From Competibacteraceae bacterium UBA2788 (GTDB taxonomy: Bacteria; Pseudomonadota; Gammaproteobacteria; Competibacterales; Competibacteraceae), in the NCBI GenBank assembly GCA_002352185.1, contig DEHY01000152.1:1-12530 (forward strand): a DNA stretch of 12,530 nucleotides. Reading direction: 5' to 3'. Within the stretch, counting starts at the first letter, position 1, and every line of letters starts with the position of its first letter. Position numbers and translations under genes: made by a program. Shown one piece after another: positions 1 through 6,113 of this stretch. Under the pieces are notes generated by a model. It was given only the letters and a program-made list of their open reading frames with translations, had not been told where the DNA came from and did no database searches.

Positions 1-333
1 CTGGTCATTCCCGGCGGGCGGGCACCGGAGTACATTCGCCTGAATGAAACCGTGTTGAAAATCGTGCAGCACTTTTCACAAACCAACAAGCCTATTGCCT
101 CCATTTGCCACGGCGCCCAGGTGCTGGCCGCCGCTGGAGTGATTGAGGGGAAAGCCTGCTCCGCTTATCCGGCGGTGGGGCCTGATGTCGCTCTCGCGGG
201 CGGAAAATATGTCGATATTCCAGTGGACAAGGCCCATGTGGACGGCAATCTGGTCACTGCGCCGACATGGCCGGCTCACCCGGATTGGCTCGCCAAATTC
301 CTGCAAGTGCTGGGAACGAGGATTGAACCCTAA
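1..333 (+). CDS. DJ-1/PfpI family protein (3' part)
   Basis: This is the C-terminal 110 residues of a class I glutamine-amidotransferase-like protein of the DJ-1/PfpI group; the reading frame is open from the first base, so the N-terminus lies outside the window. The visible part starts at the LVIPGGRAPEY strand-loop and carries the nucleophile elbow ICHGAQ (Cys36-His37 of the visible part), which holds the conserved cysteine of the family. It ends in the expected NLVTAPTWPAHPDW segment and a TAA stop. Family members are cytosolic and have been described as proteases, protein deglycases or chaperones; which activity applies cannot be told from this fragment. A full-length relative is usually about 170-200 residues, so roughly 60-90 residues are missing because of the window edge rather than gene decay. 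No downstream gene is close enough to suggest an operon. Confidence 0.88.
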   Translation: MVIPGGRAPEYIRLNETVLKIVQHFSQTNKPIASICHGAQVLAAAGVIEGKACSAYPAVGPDVALAGGKYVDIPVDKAHVDGNLVTAPTWPAHPDWLAKFLQVLGTRIEP

Positions 334-355
334 TACAAAGGATGCCGATATGGCG

Positions 356-384
356 TTGTTAAGACGCCTAACGCTTTCCATAAC
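356..384 (+). promoter_or_regulatory. weak sigma70-like promoter candidate
   Basis: A TTGTTA hexamer (356-361) and a CATAAC hexamer (379-384) are separated by 17 bp, and each matches the sigma70 consensus at 4 of 6 positions. They lie downstream of the DJ-1 stop and upstream of the small ORF at 521, which needs a promoter if it is expressed. The downstream hexamer touches the base of the hairpin at 384-415. The match is weak enough to be chance. Confidence 0.2.
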
Positions 385-415
385 CGCATATCTTGCTATA
401 GCGCAGGATATGCGG
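384..415. other. 13-bp hairpin in the intergenic gap
   Basis: An inverted repeat pairs 384-396 (CCGCATATCTTGC) with 403-415 (GCAGGATATGCGG) around the loop TATAGC. There are 13 consecutive pairs with a single T-G wobble (393/406). It sits in the 187-bp gap between the DJ-1 gene and the small ORF at 521. No T-run follows on either strand, so it is not a typical intrinsic terminator. A consensus-like GCCTAAC box lies at 366-372, and a poor GTTGTCG partner follows the hairpin at about 433-439, so a degenerate attC or other recombination or RNA element is possible but unproven. Nothing else was recognised in 334-520. Confidence 0.5.
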
Positions 416-520
416 AACCGGATAATCACTGGTTGTCGCGGCTTATCCGCCGCCCCATTGGGCATCATGCCACACGCACCCTCTGTACTCCTTCACTACT
501 CCGAAACTTGAGGCCCGCAA

Positions 521-910
521 ATGAGCCATCGCACCACAAACAGCCTGCTTGCACTTGTAGCCATTCTTCTATTCGCTCATCTTCTAGTCACGCTCAATCT
601 CCTACCGCTTGCGATTGCGAACCCAACTGTTGGAGTCGCGGAGGTAGTGCGCGCTAAGCTGATCGAACTTGTCGACGCAAAAGGCCAAGTCGTTGCACAG
701 TTGCACACGAGTGAAGACGGCGGGGGTCAATTGCGCCTTCGTAGTGGTAGCGGCACGGTCCGCGTCAAAATTGGAAGCACATCTGACGGTTCTGGCCTGA
801 TACTTATGGACAGTGAGTCCGAGCCCGCAATATGGCATTCGGTCAGTCGCGCAGGAACGACTTTGACTCTGGCGCAGAAGGGAAAGGACAAACGCATCCT
901 TGCGCCATGA
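521..910 (+). CDS. small membrane-anchored hypothetical protein (putative integron cassette ORF)
   Basis: This encodes 129 residues. The ATG is preceded by GAGG with a 7-nt spacer, which supports this start. Residues about 9-33 form one strongly hydrophobic segment, either an uncleaved signal anchor or a signal peptide ending near AIANP. The remainder is polar and strand-rich, with phrases such as AKLIELVDAKGQVVAQL, GTVRVKIG and DGSGLILMDSESEP. This resembles short beta-type hypothetical proteins I have seen elsewhere with an ELVDxxGxV...VKxG...DGSGL pattern, but I know no function for them. It is predicted to face the periplasm. The TGA stop is only 19 bases before an attC-like site, the usual arrangement of ORF and recombination site in an integron gene cassette. 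Codon choice (more CTA, CTT and ATA, lower GC) differs visibly from the GC-rich neighbours and fits acquisition by transfer. Function unknown. Confidence 0.72.
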   Translation: MSHRTTNSLLALVAILLFAHLLVTLNLLPLAIANPTVGVAEVVRAKLIELVDAKGQVVAQLHTSEDGGGQLRLRSGSGTVRVKIGSTSDGSGLILMDSESEPAIWHSVSRAGTTLTLAQKGKDKRILAP

Positions 911-929
911 AGATACGCAGCAACATGAC

Positions 930-1024
930 ACCCAACCATTCGGTCAACCGGACCGCCCACAAGCTGCGCTTGCGGGTTCCCTCCGCCCTTCGGGCTCGGC
1001 GGCCGGTTACCTCAAACGTTAAGC
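930..1024 (+). other. attC-like integron recombination site
   Basis: The element has the full attC layout. The outer box ACCCAAC (930-936) matches RYYYAAC and the closing box GTTAAGC (1018-1024) matches GTTRRRY; recombination would fall between G1018 and T1019. Inside them AACCGG (946-951) pairs with CCGGTT (1003-1008), and CCGCC (953-957) pairs with GGCGG (998-1002). A952 is left unpaired in between, the extrahelical base that attC sites use to orient the folded bottom strand. An unpaired spacer separates the outer and inner boxes. The terminal region holds two small hairpins, CAAGC-TGC-GCTTG (960-972) and GCCC-TTC-GGGC (985-995). Read as protein it would give the HSVNRTA...PVTSNVKH type of phrase often seen at the ends of spurious metagenomic ORFs. 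No integrase gene is visible in the window. Confidence 0.75.
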
Positions 1025-1076
1025 ATCGAAACAACGGCGGCAAGTTTGCTATGTCCAATTCAAGGACTCGATGAAT

Positions 1077-2534
1077 TCAACCCTTCAGCAAAGCCCGAAT
1101 CGCCGACGAAGTCATCACCTTGCCCTCGCCGCGATAGGCCTCGTGATTCGCTTCAATATCGTTGAGCTTGTACAGATAGTTCACCATCAGCCCCGCCGAT
1201 TGGCTCAACCCCTTGGGCGAAGTGTCGGCCAGCCAGTTGATCCGCTCGATCCGCGAGCCATTGGAAAGGTGGAAATTGGCGACCCGGTCATACGCGGTTC
1301 CGCCCTCACGCTTTTCCTTGACCAGATAACGGGCGCATAACCGTTGCAGCGGATGCTTCAATGCCTTGGCTAATTCCGGCTTCTGGCGCCAGTCCGATGT
1401 TTGCAGCAGAGTTTTCAACCCGACCGGCTCATTGCCGGCGCCTGCGGCGACAGTCAGCGCTTTGCGCTCGGCTGGAGTCAGCAATTCCGCCTCGGCGTCC
1501 GGGCCAGCCGTATTGAGCGCATTGTCCAGCCAGTGGCGGAAGCCGGGAATCGGCGACAGGGTGGCGAATGTCTTGAGGTTTTTGAATTCGCCGATCAGTT
1601 CGTCTACCACCCGCTTGATCAGGAAATTACCGAAGTTGATGCCGCTCAATCCCTCATGGGCGTTGGAGATCGAGTAAAAAATGGCGGTGTCGGCGCTTTC
1701 AGTGGCGATCACCGGCGCGGATTCATCCAGCAAGGTCTGGACGTTGTCGGCGATGCCATGCACCAGCGCTACTTGCACGATGATCAGCGGTTCATTAGCC
1801 ATGCGCGGATGGAAGAAGGCAAAGCAGCGCCGGTCGGAACTCAACCGATTCTTGAGATCGTCCCAGCTCCTGATCGGATGCACGGCTTCATAGGCGATCA
1901 TTTTTTCCAGCAGCGAAGCGGGCGAATCCCAAGTGATGCGCCGCAGTTCCAGAAAGCCGACATCGAACCAGGAAATAAGCAGCGACAGCAAATCCCGCTC
2001 CAGCGCCGCCAGCATCGGATCGTCCTTGCGCCAGCCCAACAATTCCGCCCGCAGATCGACCAGGAAGTGAAAGCCCTCGGGCAGCGCGTTGAGCTGAGTC
2101 AATAGCCGCAGCCGGGGCGGTTTCAAGGCCTGTCGCAGCGCCCGCTCGGCTTTAGCCCGCTCCTCGGCGTCATCGCCCGCCTGCTGGTATTTCACTGTTG
2201 CCTGCTCGACCGCCTGGCGATCAATATCGAACTCGGTGGCGAGCAGCTTCAGAAACCGCTTGCGACCCTTGGCGTTGAGCGACAGATAAATCCGCCCCAG
2301 ATTGGCGGCGCGGGCGCGGGCCGACACTTCGCCGCCTCGCCCTTCCAGACAGTCGCGCATCTGAGCCTTGAGCGCCGCCACCTCTTTTACGGGCAGATCG
2401 GGGCCGGGAGCGGCGGAAGTAAAACCATCTCGCCAGTCAGCCACTTCGCGCCAAGCCTCGCGTAGATTCTGCATGGTGCGGTTGAGCAGATTGGCGCGGG
2501 TAATTTCGGACTCGTGGATGATGAGGTCAGTCAT
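1077..2534 (-). CDS. malonyl-CoA decarboxylase
   Basis: The 485-residue cytosolic enzyme decarboxylates malonyl-CoA to acetyl-CoA and CO2, removing the fatty-acid synthesis precursor or allowing use of malonate. The length and whole-protein pattern fit the MCD family (MatA/MLYCD): an N-terminal helical region (about 1-155), then a GNAT-like catalytic domain. Recognised blocks are FHPRMANEPLIIVQVAL (241-257), FYSISNAHEGLSGINFGN (286-303), TLSPIPGF (325-332) and VANFHLSNGSRIERINW (418-434). Ser327 and His422 align with the catalytic Ser329 and His423 of the human enzyme, as I recall those positions. The C-terminus lacks the peroxisomal SKL of eukaryotic forms. The ATG at 2534 has only a weak AGGT upstream. 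The gene follows mnhG on the same strand after 112 bp, so it may share that transcript or have its own promoter. No malonate transporter or malonyl-CoA synthetase is adjacent. Confidence 0.95.
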   Translation of the reverse strand: MTDLIIHESEITRANLLNRTMQNLREAWREVADWRDGFTSAAPGPDLPVKEVAALKAQMRDCLEGRGGEVSARARAANLGRIYLSLNAKGRKRFLKLLATEFDIDRQAVEQATVKYQQAGDDAEERAKAERALRQALKPPRLRLLTQLNALPEGFHFLVDLRAELLGWRKDDPMLAALERDLLSLLISWFDVGFLELRRITWDSPASLLEKMIAYEAVHPIRSWDDLKNRLSSDRRCFAFFHPRMANEPLIIVQVALVHGIADNVQTLLDESAPVIATESADTAIFYSISNAHEGLSGINFGNFLIKRVVDELIGEFKNLKTFATLSPIPGFRHWLDNALNTAGPDAEAELLTPAERKALTVAAGAGNEPVGLKTLLQTSDWRQKPELAKALKHPLQRLCARYLVKEKREGGTAYDRVANFHLSNGSRIERINWLADTSPKGLSQSAGLMVNYLYKLNDIEANHEAYRGEGKVMTSSAIRALLKG

Positions 2535-2646
2535 GGCCGGGTTACCTATGGAAGCTGGAGATCACGTCGGGCGAGTAGAAGATGGATAATTGAATGTCGT
2601 TTTTTCGTTTGAAGTATAGAAGGTTGTCTGGAGCAAAGCGGGACTT
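2535..2646 (-). other. mnhG / malonyl-CoA decarboxylase intergenic region
   Basis: This 112-bp gap is more AT-rich than its surroundings. On the minus strand it contains TATACT (2618-2613), a possible -10 box 79 bases before the decarboxylase ATG, but the nearest -35-like TTGCTC is only 12 bp away, too short for a normal promoter. A short A-tract (CGAAAAAACG) lies further along. No hairpin followed by a T-run was seen, so read-through from the mnh operon is possible. Confidence 0.35.
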
Positions 2647-2952
2647 TCAGGCATCGTCCGCCGGATCGGGCCACCGGGTTTTGGCGAGCAATTGGGCGCT
2701 GATCGGGGCGGTGAGGAACAGAAAGGCGGCGATGAGGATTTCGTGCAGGCTCACCCCAGCCTGATGGCTGCTGAAATGCAGCAGGGACGCCAGTGCGAGA
2801 CAACCGACGCCAAGAGTGCTGGCTTTGGTGGGAGCGTGCAGGCGGGTGAAAAAATCCGGCAGGCGCACCAGCCCGATAGCGCTGATCAGGACGAACGCCG
2901 CGCCGACAACGATCAGCAGCGAGACGGCGACTTCGATGATGGCGCTGAACAT
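2647..2952 (-). CDS. mnhG: Na+/H+ (Mrp) antiporter subunit G
   Basis: This 101-residue inner-membrane protein is a small subunit of the multi-subunit Mrp/Mnh/Pha cation-proton antiporter. Three hydrophobic segments are visible at about 5-27, 46-60 and 70-90. The family signature GLVRLPDFFTRLHAPTK (27-43) follows the first, and the LTAPISAQLLAK segment ends the third. The length is typical for MrpG. It is the last of four mnh genes, starting 15 nt after the mnhF stop. The start is set by the best ribosome-binding site in the window. The C-terminal tail is short and acidic (DPADDA). MrpG has no assigned catalytic residues, but in studied systems it is needed for assembly of a functional complex. 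Confidence 0.95.
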   Translation of the reverse strand: MFSAIIEVAVSLLIVVGAAFVLISAIGLVRLPDFFTRLHAPTKASTLGVGCLALASLLHFSSHQAGVSLHEILIAAFLFLTAPISAQLLAKTRWPDPADDA

Positions 2953-2955
2953 GGC

Positions 2956-2964
2956 GCACCTCCT
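2956..2964 (-). promoter_or_regulatory. near-perfect Shine-Dalgarno of mnhG
   Basis: The minus strand reads AAGGAGGTG, nine bases complementary to the 16S 3' end, with 3 bases (GCC in GCGCC) between its last G and the ATG, or 6 counted from AGGAGG. It lies wholly inside the 15-nt gap behind the mnhF TAG. The other mnh genes rely on overlap with the preceding stop, so mnhG alone appears able to recruit ribosomes independently. Confidence 0.7.
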
Positions 2965-2967
2965 TTC

Positions 2968-3237
2968 CTATTGAAACAACCGACCGCACGAGACAAAGCG
3001 GCACAACGCCACCGTACCGATGAACCCGAGCAGGGCAATGAACAGCGCCGCCTCGAAGTACAGCGCACTGTCAAAGTAAATCCCCAGCGCCACCAGCAGG
3101 GCGACGGCGTTGATGAAGAGGGCATCCAGGGCAGCGATCCGATCCGGCGCGGTCGGACCCAGCAACAGTCGCCAGCCCGTAAGCAGCAGCGCCGCGCCCA
3201 GCAGGACAAACGCCAGCATAAGAGCCACTTTCAGCAT
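2968..3237 (-). CDS. mnhF: Na+/H+ (Mrp) antiporter subunit F
   Basis: This is an 89-residue membrane subunit of the Mrp antiporter with three predicted helices at about 3-26, 38-54 and 60-82. The conserved MrpF cytoplasmic loop GPTAPDRIAALDAL (27-40) lies between the first and second helices, with the invariant Asp32. The frame is open further upstream to 3330, but I chose the ATG at 3237 because the extension lies inside mnhE, reads as arginine-rich noise, and the family starts directly with the first helix. The ATG overlaps the mnhE TGA (ATGCTGA, 7 nt shared), which implies translational coupling. An AGGGAG lies upstream at a rather long distance. Length and order (E-F-G) match standard mrp operons. 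Confidence 0.93.
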   Translation of the reverse strand: MLKVALMLAFVLLGAALLLTGWRLLLGPTAPDRIAALDALFINAVALLVALGIYFDSALYFEAALFIALLGFIGTVALCRFVSCGRLFQ

Positions 3238-3734
3238 TCGGCGAACATCTCCCTGAGCAGCACTTCGTAGCGGTTTTTCAAAGCAGCGATCAACGCCGCT
3301 TCGTCGGTGACATCCAGGCCATGGATCCATAAGCAGCGGCGATCCGGGGTGACATCCACTGCAATCGTACCCGGCGTCAGGGTGATGGTCGCCGCCAGCG
3401 CCGCGATGGCGAATTCATCCCGTAAATCCAGCGGCAGCTTGATAAAGCACGGGCGCAAGGTATGCGTCGGTCGGGTCAGAATCAGTCGGGCGACTTCCAG
3501 GTTGGCGATCACGATGTCCCAGAGCAGGCGACCGAGATAGCGCAGCAGCAATTCGGGTCGGCGCAGGCGAATCGGTTCCGGCCAGACTCGCGCAATCAGC
3601 CCGCTAATCGCGACCGCCAGAATGCCGCCGATCAGAATCTGACCGGGAGCGAGACTGTTTTGCAGCAACAGCCAAATCGCAAGCAGGGTAGCGCAGAACA
3701 GTGGCCGAGATAAGCCAGCGTTGATCAGAGTCAT
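3231..3734 (-). CDS. mnhE: Na+/H+ (Mrp) antiporter subunit E
   Basis: This 167-residue membrane subunit of the Mrp antiporter has the typical family length. Two N-terminal hydrophobic segments (about 10-29 and 32-50) are followed by an amphipathic stretch and the MrpE domain. That domain contains FIKLPLDLRDEFAIAALA (97-114) and the signature TLTPGTIAVDVTPD (118-131), then a WIHGLDV strand. The ATG shares ATGA with the mnhD stop (3731-3734), and the 3' end overlaps mnhF, so D, E and F are tightly coupled. MrpE is a small structural or assembly subunit without known catalytic residues. Nothing is truncated. Confidence 0.95.
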   Translation of the reverse strand: MTLINAGLSRPLFCATLLAIWLLLQNSLAPGQILIGGILAVAISGLIARVWPEPIRLRRPELLLRYLGRLLWDIVIANLEVARLILTRPTHTLRPCFIKLPLDLRDEFAIAALAATITLTPGTIAVDVTPDRRCLWIHGLDVTDEAALIAALKNRYEVLLREMFAEC

Positions 3735-5248
3735 GGAGTTGTTCCCGCAGCCGGCGCCAGAGAGCGGTTGGCCAGCACGGTTTCGATATACGCGGCAGGC
3801 GCAAGAATTTGCCGAGCGGTCTCAGCGGCGAAATGGGTGAGCGGTCGGGCCAAAACCATCAATAGCGGACCCGCCGCCAACAGCGCAACTACAGGCAACA
3901 AGAGCCGAATTTGGGCGGAGATGCCGGGCGTTGGCGCATCCAGCGTATTCCAGAACAGGCTGCTTCCCATCCGACTCAGGGCGACCATGAGGAGCAAACC
4001 GGATCCCAGCACCACACTCCAAAGCCACGGTAAGGCCGATGTCTCTTCGGCGGCGCGCAACAGCAGCGCCTTGCCGAGGAAACCGCTCAGCGGCGGCATT
4101 CCGGCCATCGCCACCGCGCCGACGAAAAACAGCGCGCCGAGAATCAACGGTTGAGCGACGGGCGGCGCGGGTCGGCTATCGCCATGGCCGCGCTGCATGG
4201 CGATCAGATCGGCCAGCAGAAACATCCCGGCGGTGATCAGCGTGGTATGAACCAGATACACCAGCGCGGCGCTTAGACCGGGCGGATTGCCCAAGCCGAT
4301 TCCCGCCAGCAGCGTGCCAATGGAAACGATCACGCTGTAGGCGATCAACCGGCGCGCATTCCGGCTGGCGAGAACGCCGAAGCCGCCGGTGAGCAGGGTC
4401 GCCAGCGCCAGCGGGAGCAGCCAGGGCGCGGCGGCATCGGACGCTACTCCCGCCGCTGACCCGAACGCCAGGCTGAACACGCGGATGATGGCATAGACCC
4501 CCACCTTGGTGAGCAGCGCAAACAGCGCCGCGACTGGAGCGCTGGTGCTGGCATAAGCGGCGGGCAGCCAGAAATAGAGCGGCAGCACCGCCGCCTTCAG
4601 GCCGAACACCACCAGCAACAACAAAGCGCCGGCGCGCAACAGCCCGGCATCCGCCGCTGGAGCGGCGGCAACCCGAACCGCAAGATCCGCCAGATTCAGC
4701 GCGCCGGTCATCCCGTACAGCACGCCAATCGCGATCAGAAACAGCGCCGATCCGACCAGGTTCAGGATCACATAATGCAAACCGGCGCGAATCCGCTCCC
4801 GTCCACCGCCGTGCAGCAACAGGCTATAGGATGCGATCAGCAGGATTTCAAAAAATACGAACAGGTTGAACAGATCGCCGGTCAGAAAAGCGCCGTTCAG
4901 GCCCATAAGCTGAAACTGAAATAGCGGATGAAAATACCGGCCTTGGGTATCCGTACCGGCGGCGACGGCGTACAGCAGAGCCGGGAGCGCGACCAGCGCA
5001 GTCAGCCCCAGCATCAGGGCGCTCAGGCGATCCAGCACCAGCACGATGCCGAAGGGGGCCGGCCAGTTGCCCAAGGCGTAGACGTGATAGCCGTCATCGG
5101 TCATGGCCAGCAGCGCAGCGGCCAGTGGGAGCAGAACAGCGGCGGCGGCAATGCTCAGGCGGCGCTGGCGGGCGGCGCTGCTCGTCAGCAGCAGCGCGAC
5201 GCCCGCGATGAATGGCAGCAGAATCGGCAGAATCAGGCGCTGATCCAC
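3731..5248 (-). CDS. mnhD: Na+/H+ (Mrp) antiporter subunit D
   Basis: This encodes 505 residues of a polytopic proton-translocating subunit of the Mrp antiporter, homologous to complex I NuoM/NuoN. The subunit-D hallmark GNWPAPFGIVLVLDRLSALM (60-79) is present. Key charged residues lie within membrane helices: Glu134 in LFVFFEILLIASYSLLLHGG, Lys218 in VVFGLKAAVLPLYFWLP and Lys248 in FALLTKVGVYAIIRVFSL, the proton path of this superfamily. Later helices include AGMPPLSGFLGKALL. The open frame extends to 5407, but the GTG at 5248 is chosen: it is preceded by GAGGA seven bases upstream, the family begins here, and the extension lies within the HDOD gene and reads as basic noise. That GAGGA overlaps the HDOD TGA stop, so translation is probably coupled to it. 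No mrpC, mrpB or mrpA precedes the gene. Confidence 0.95.
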   Translation of the reverse strand: MDQRLILPILLPFIAGVALLLTSSAARQRRLSIAAAAVLLPLAAALLAMTDDGYHVYALGNWPAPFGIVLVLDRLSALMLGLTALVALPALLYAVAAGTDTQGRYFHPLFQFQLMGLNGAFLTGDLFNLFVFFEILLIASYSLLLHGGGRERIRAGLHYVILNLVGSALFLIAIGVLYGMTGALNLADLAVRVAAAPAADAGLLRAGALLLLVVFGLKAAVLPLYFWLPAAYASTSAPVAALFALLTKVGVYAIIRVFSLAFGSAAGVASDAAAPWLLPLALATLLTGGFGVLASRNARRLIAYSVIVSIGTLLAGIGLGNPPGLSAALVYLVHTTLITAGMFLLADLIAMQRGHGDSRPAPPVAQPLILGALFFVGAVAMAGMPPLSGFLGKALLLRAAEETSALPWLWSVVLGSGLLLMVALSRMGSSLFWNTLDAPTPGISAQIRLLLPVVALLAAGPLLMVLARPLTHFAAETARQILAPAAYIETVLANRSLAPAAGTTP

Positions 5249-5258
5249 TCCGCTTTCC

Positions 5259-6113
5259 TCAGATCTGGTCCGCCATGACGACGCTGTCTTCGAGCAGAAT
5301 TTCCAGCTCAGCGAGCGTGATTTCTCCCAGCCCCAGCGCCTGCGCTTCCAGCGTAGCGGCCAGGGCGACCTGGGAATCGCCATGCAGGCCGATACCGACT
5401 TTTTCACAGGCCTGATCCACCAGTCGGACGAAGAGCATCAGGGTGTTATTAGGATCGCAGGGTTCCTGATGATGATTTTGCACCACCGCGCAATACTCAT
5501 CCGGCAGGTTCCATTTTTTGGCGAGCAGATAGCCCTGCTCGGTATGCATGGCGCTGTCCAGGATTTCGGTAATCAGGGTTGACGGCAGGTTGGCGGGAAC
5601 GAAGCCGGTTGCATACAGATCCGCAATGATTTTCAGGAGCGCCAGTTGACCGATGTTGTGCAGCAATCCAGCCAGAAAGGCGTTTTCCGCCGCAGCGCCG
5701 AAGCCGCAACGCTTAGCCAGCCATTGACTGCCAATGGCCGACGCAAAAGCATGTCGCCATAGCTTTTCCTGATACGACTGGAATGAACCGCTGCTTTTTT
5801 GATACATCTGCTGCTGGGCAGCGACCATCGCCAAATTCGCGACCTGCTGATTCCCCAGGCGAATAATAGCCTTGCGGATGGTGGTGATCGGCTGCAAGCC
5901 CTTGTAAAAGGCCGCGTTGGCGACCCGCAAGATCTGGCTGGTCAGCGCCTGATCTTCGGCAATCATCAGTTCGATGTCGGCGATTCGGATGTCATTGCGG
6001 CCCAAGGCTTCCTGAAGCCGCAACGCTACCGGATTAAAGACCGGTAATTTGATGTCGCGGGTGGTGATGAACCCGGCGATGAGATCGTGGATGGATTGCT
6101 GAGGCGCCGTCAT
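5259..6113 (-). CDS. HDOD domain signalling protein
   Basis: This 284-residue cytosolic protein is made almost entirely of one HDOD domain (about 15-215), a helical domain related to HD phosphohydrolases and found in bacterial signalling. Typical blocks are LPVFNPVALRLQEAL (23-37), IAEDQALTSQILRVANAAFY (51-70), ITTIRKAIIRLGNQQVANL (76-94) and FLAGLLHNIGQLALL (146-160). The HD dyad is replaced by His152-Asn153, so a metal-dependent phosphohydrolase is unlikely and a binding or scaffold role fits better. An NHHQEP segment follows the fold. The C-terminal 70 residues are helical and probably accessory. The ATG shares ATGA with the stop of the ATPase gene upstream, and mnhD starts 10 nt downstream. 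Close coupling to a PilB/GspE-type ATPase suggests a role in controlling pili or secretion, which is inference. Confidence 0.9.
   Translation of the reverse strand: MTAPQQSIHDLIAGFITTRDIKLPVFNPVALRLQEALGRNDIRIADIELMIAEDQALTSQILRVANAAFYKGLQPITTIRKAIIRLGNQQVANLAMVAAQQQMYQKSSGSFQSYQEKLWRHAFASAIGSQWLAKRCGFGAAAENAFLAGLLHNIGQLALLKIIADLYATGFVPANLPSTLITEILDSAMHTEQGYLLAKKWNLPDEYCAVVQNHHQEPCDPNNTLMLFVRLVDQACEKVGIGLHGDSQVALAATLEAQALGLGEITLAELEILLEDSVVMADQI

Noticed and set aside
384..415. Hairpin as an intrinsic terminator of the DJ-1 gene
   Set aside because: The stem is strong, but neither strand has a T-run after it, and half of the stem is AT-rich.
832..1074. 80-codon frame containing HSVNRTA...PVTSNVKH
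   Set aside because: It overlaps the end of the 129-residue ORF and its distinctive part is the translated attC-like hairpin, which explains the conserved-looking peptide without a protein.
1401..2105. 234-codon plus-strand frame opposite malonyl-CoA decarboxylase
   Set aside because: Antisense to a complete, clearly conserved enzyme gene; no family resemblance in the plus-strand translation.
3238..3330. N-terminal extension of mnhF to 3330
   Set aside because: The extension is inside mnhE, lacks similarity to MrpF and would put a charged tail before the first helix.
5249..5407. N-terminal extension of mnhD to 5407
   Set aside because: The extra residues lie entirely inside the HDOD gene, are basic and unlike MrpD, whereas the GTG at 5248 has a good ribosome-binding site and matches family length.
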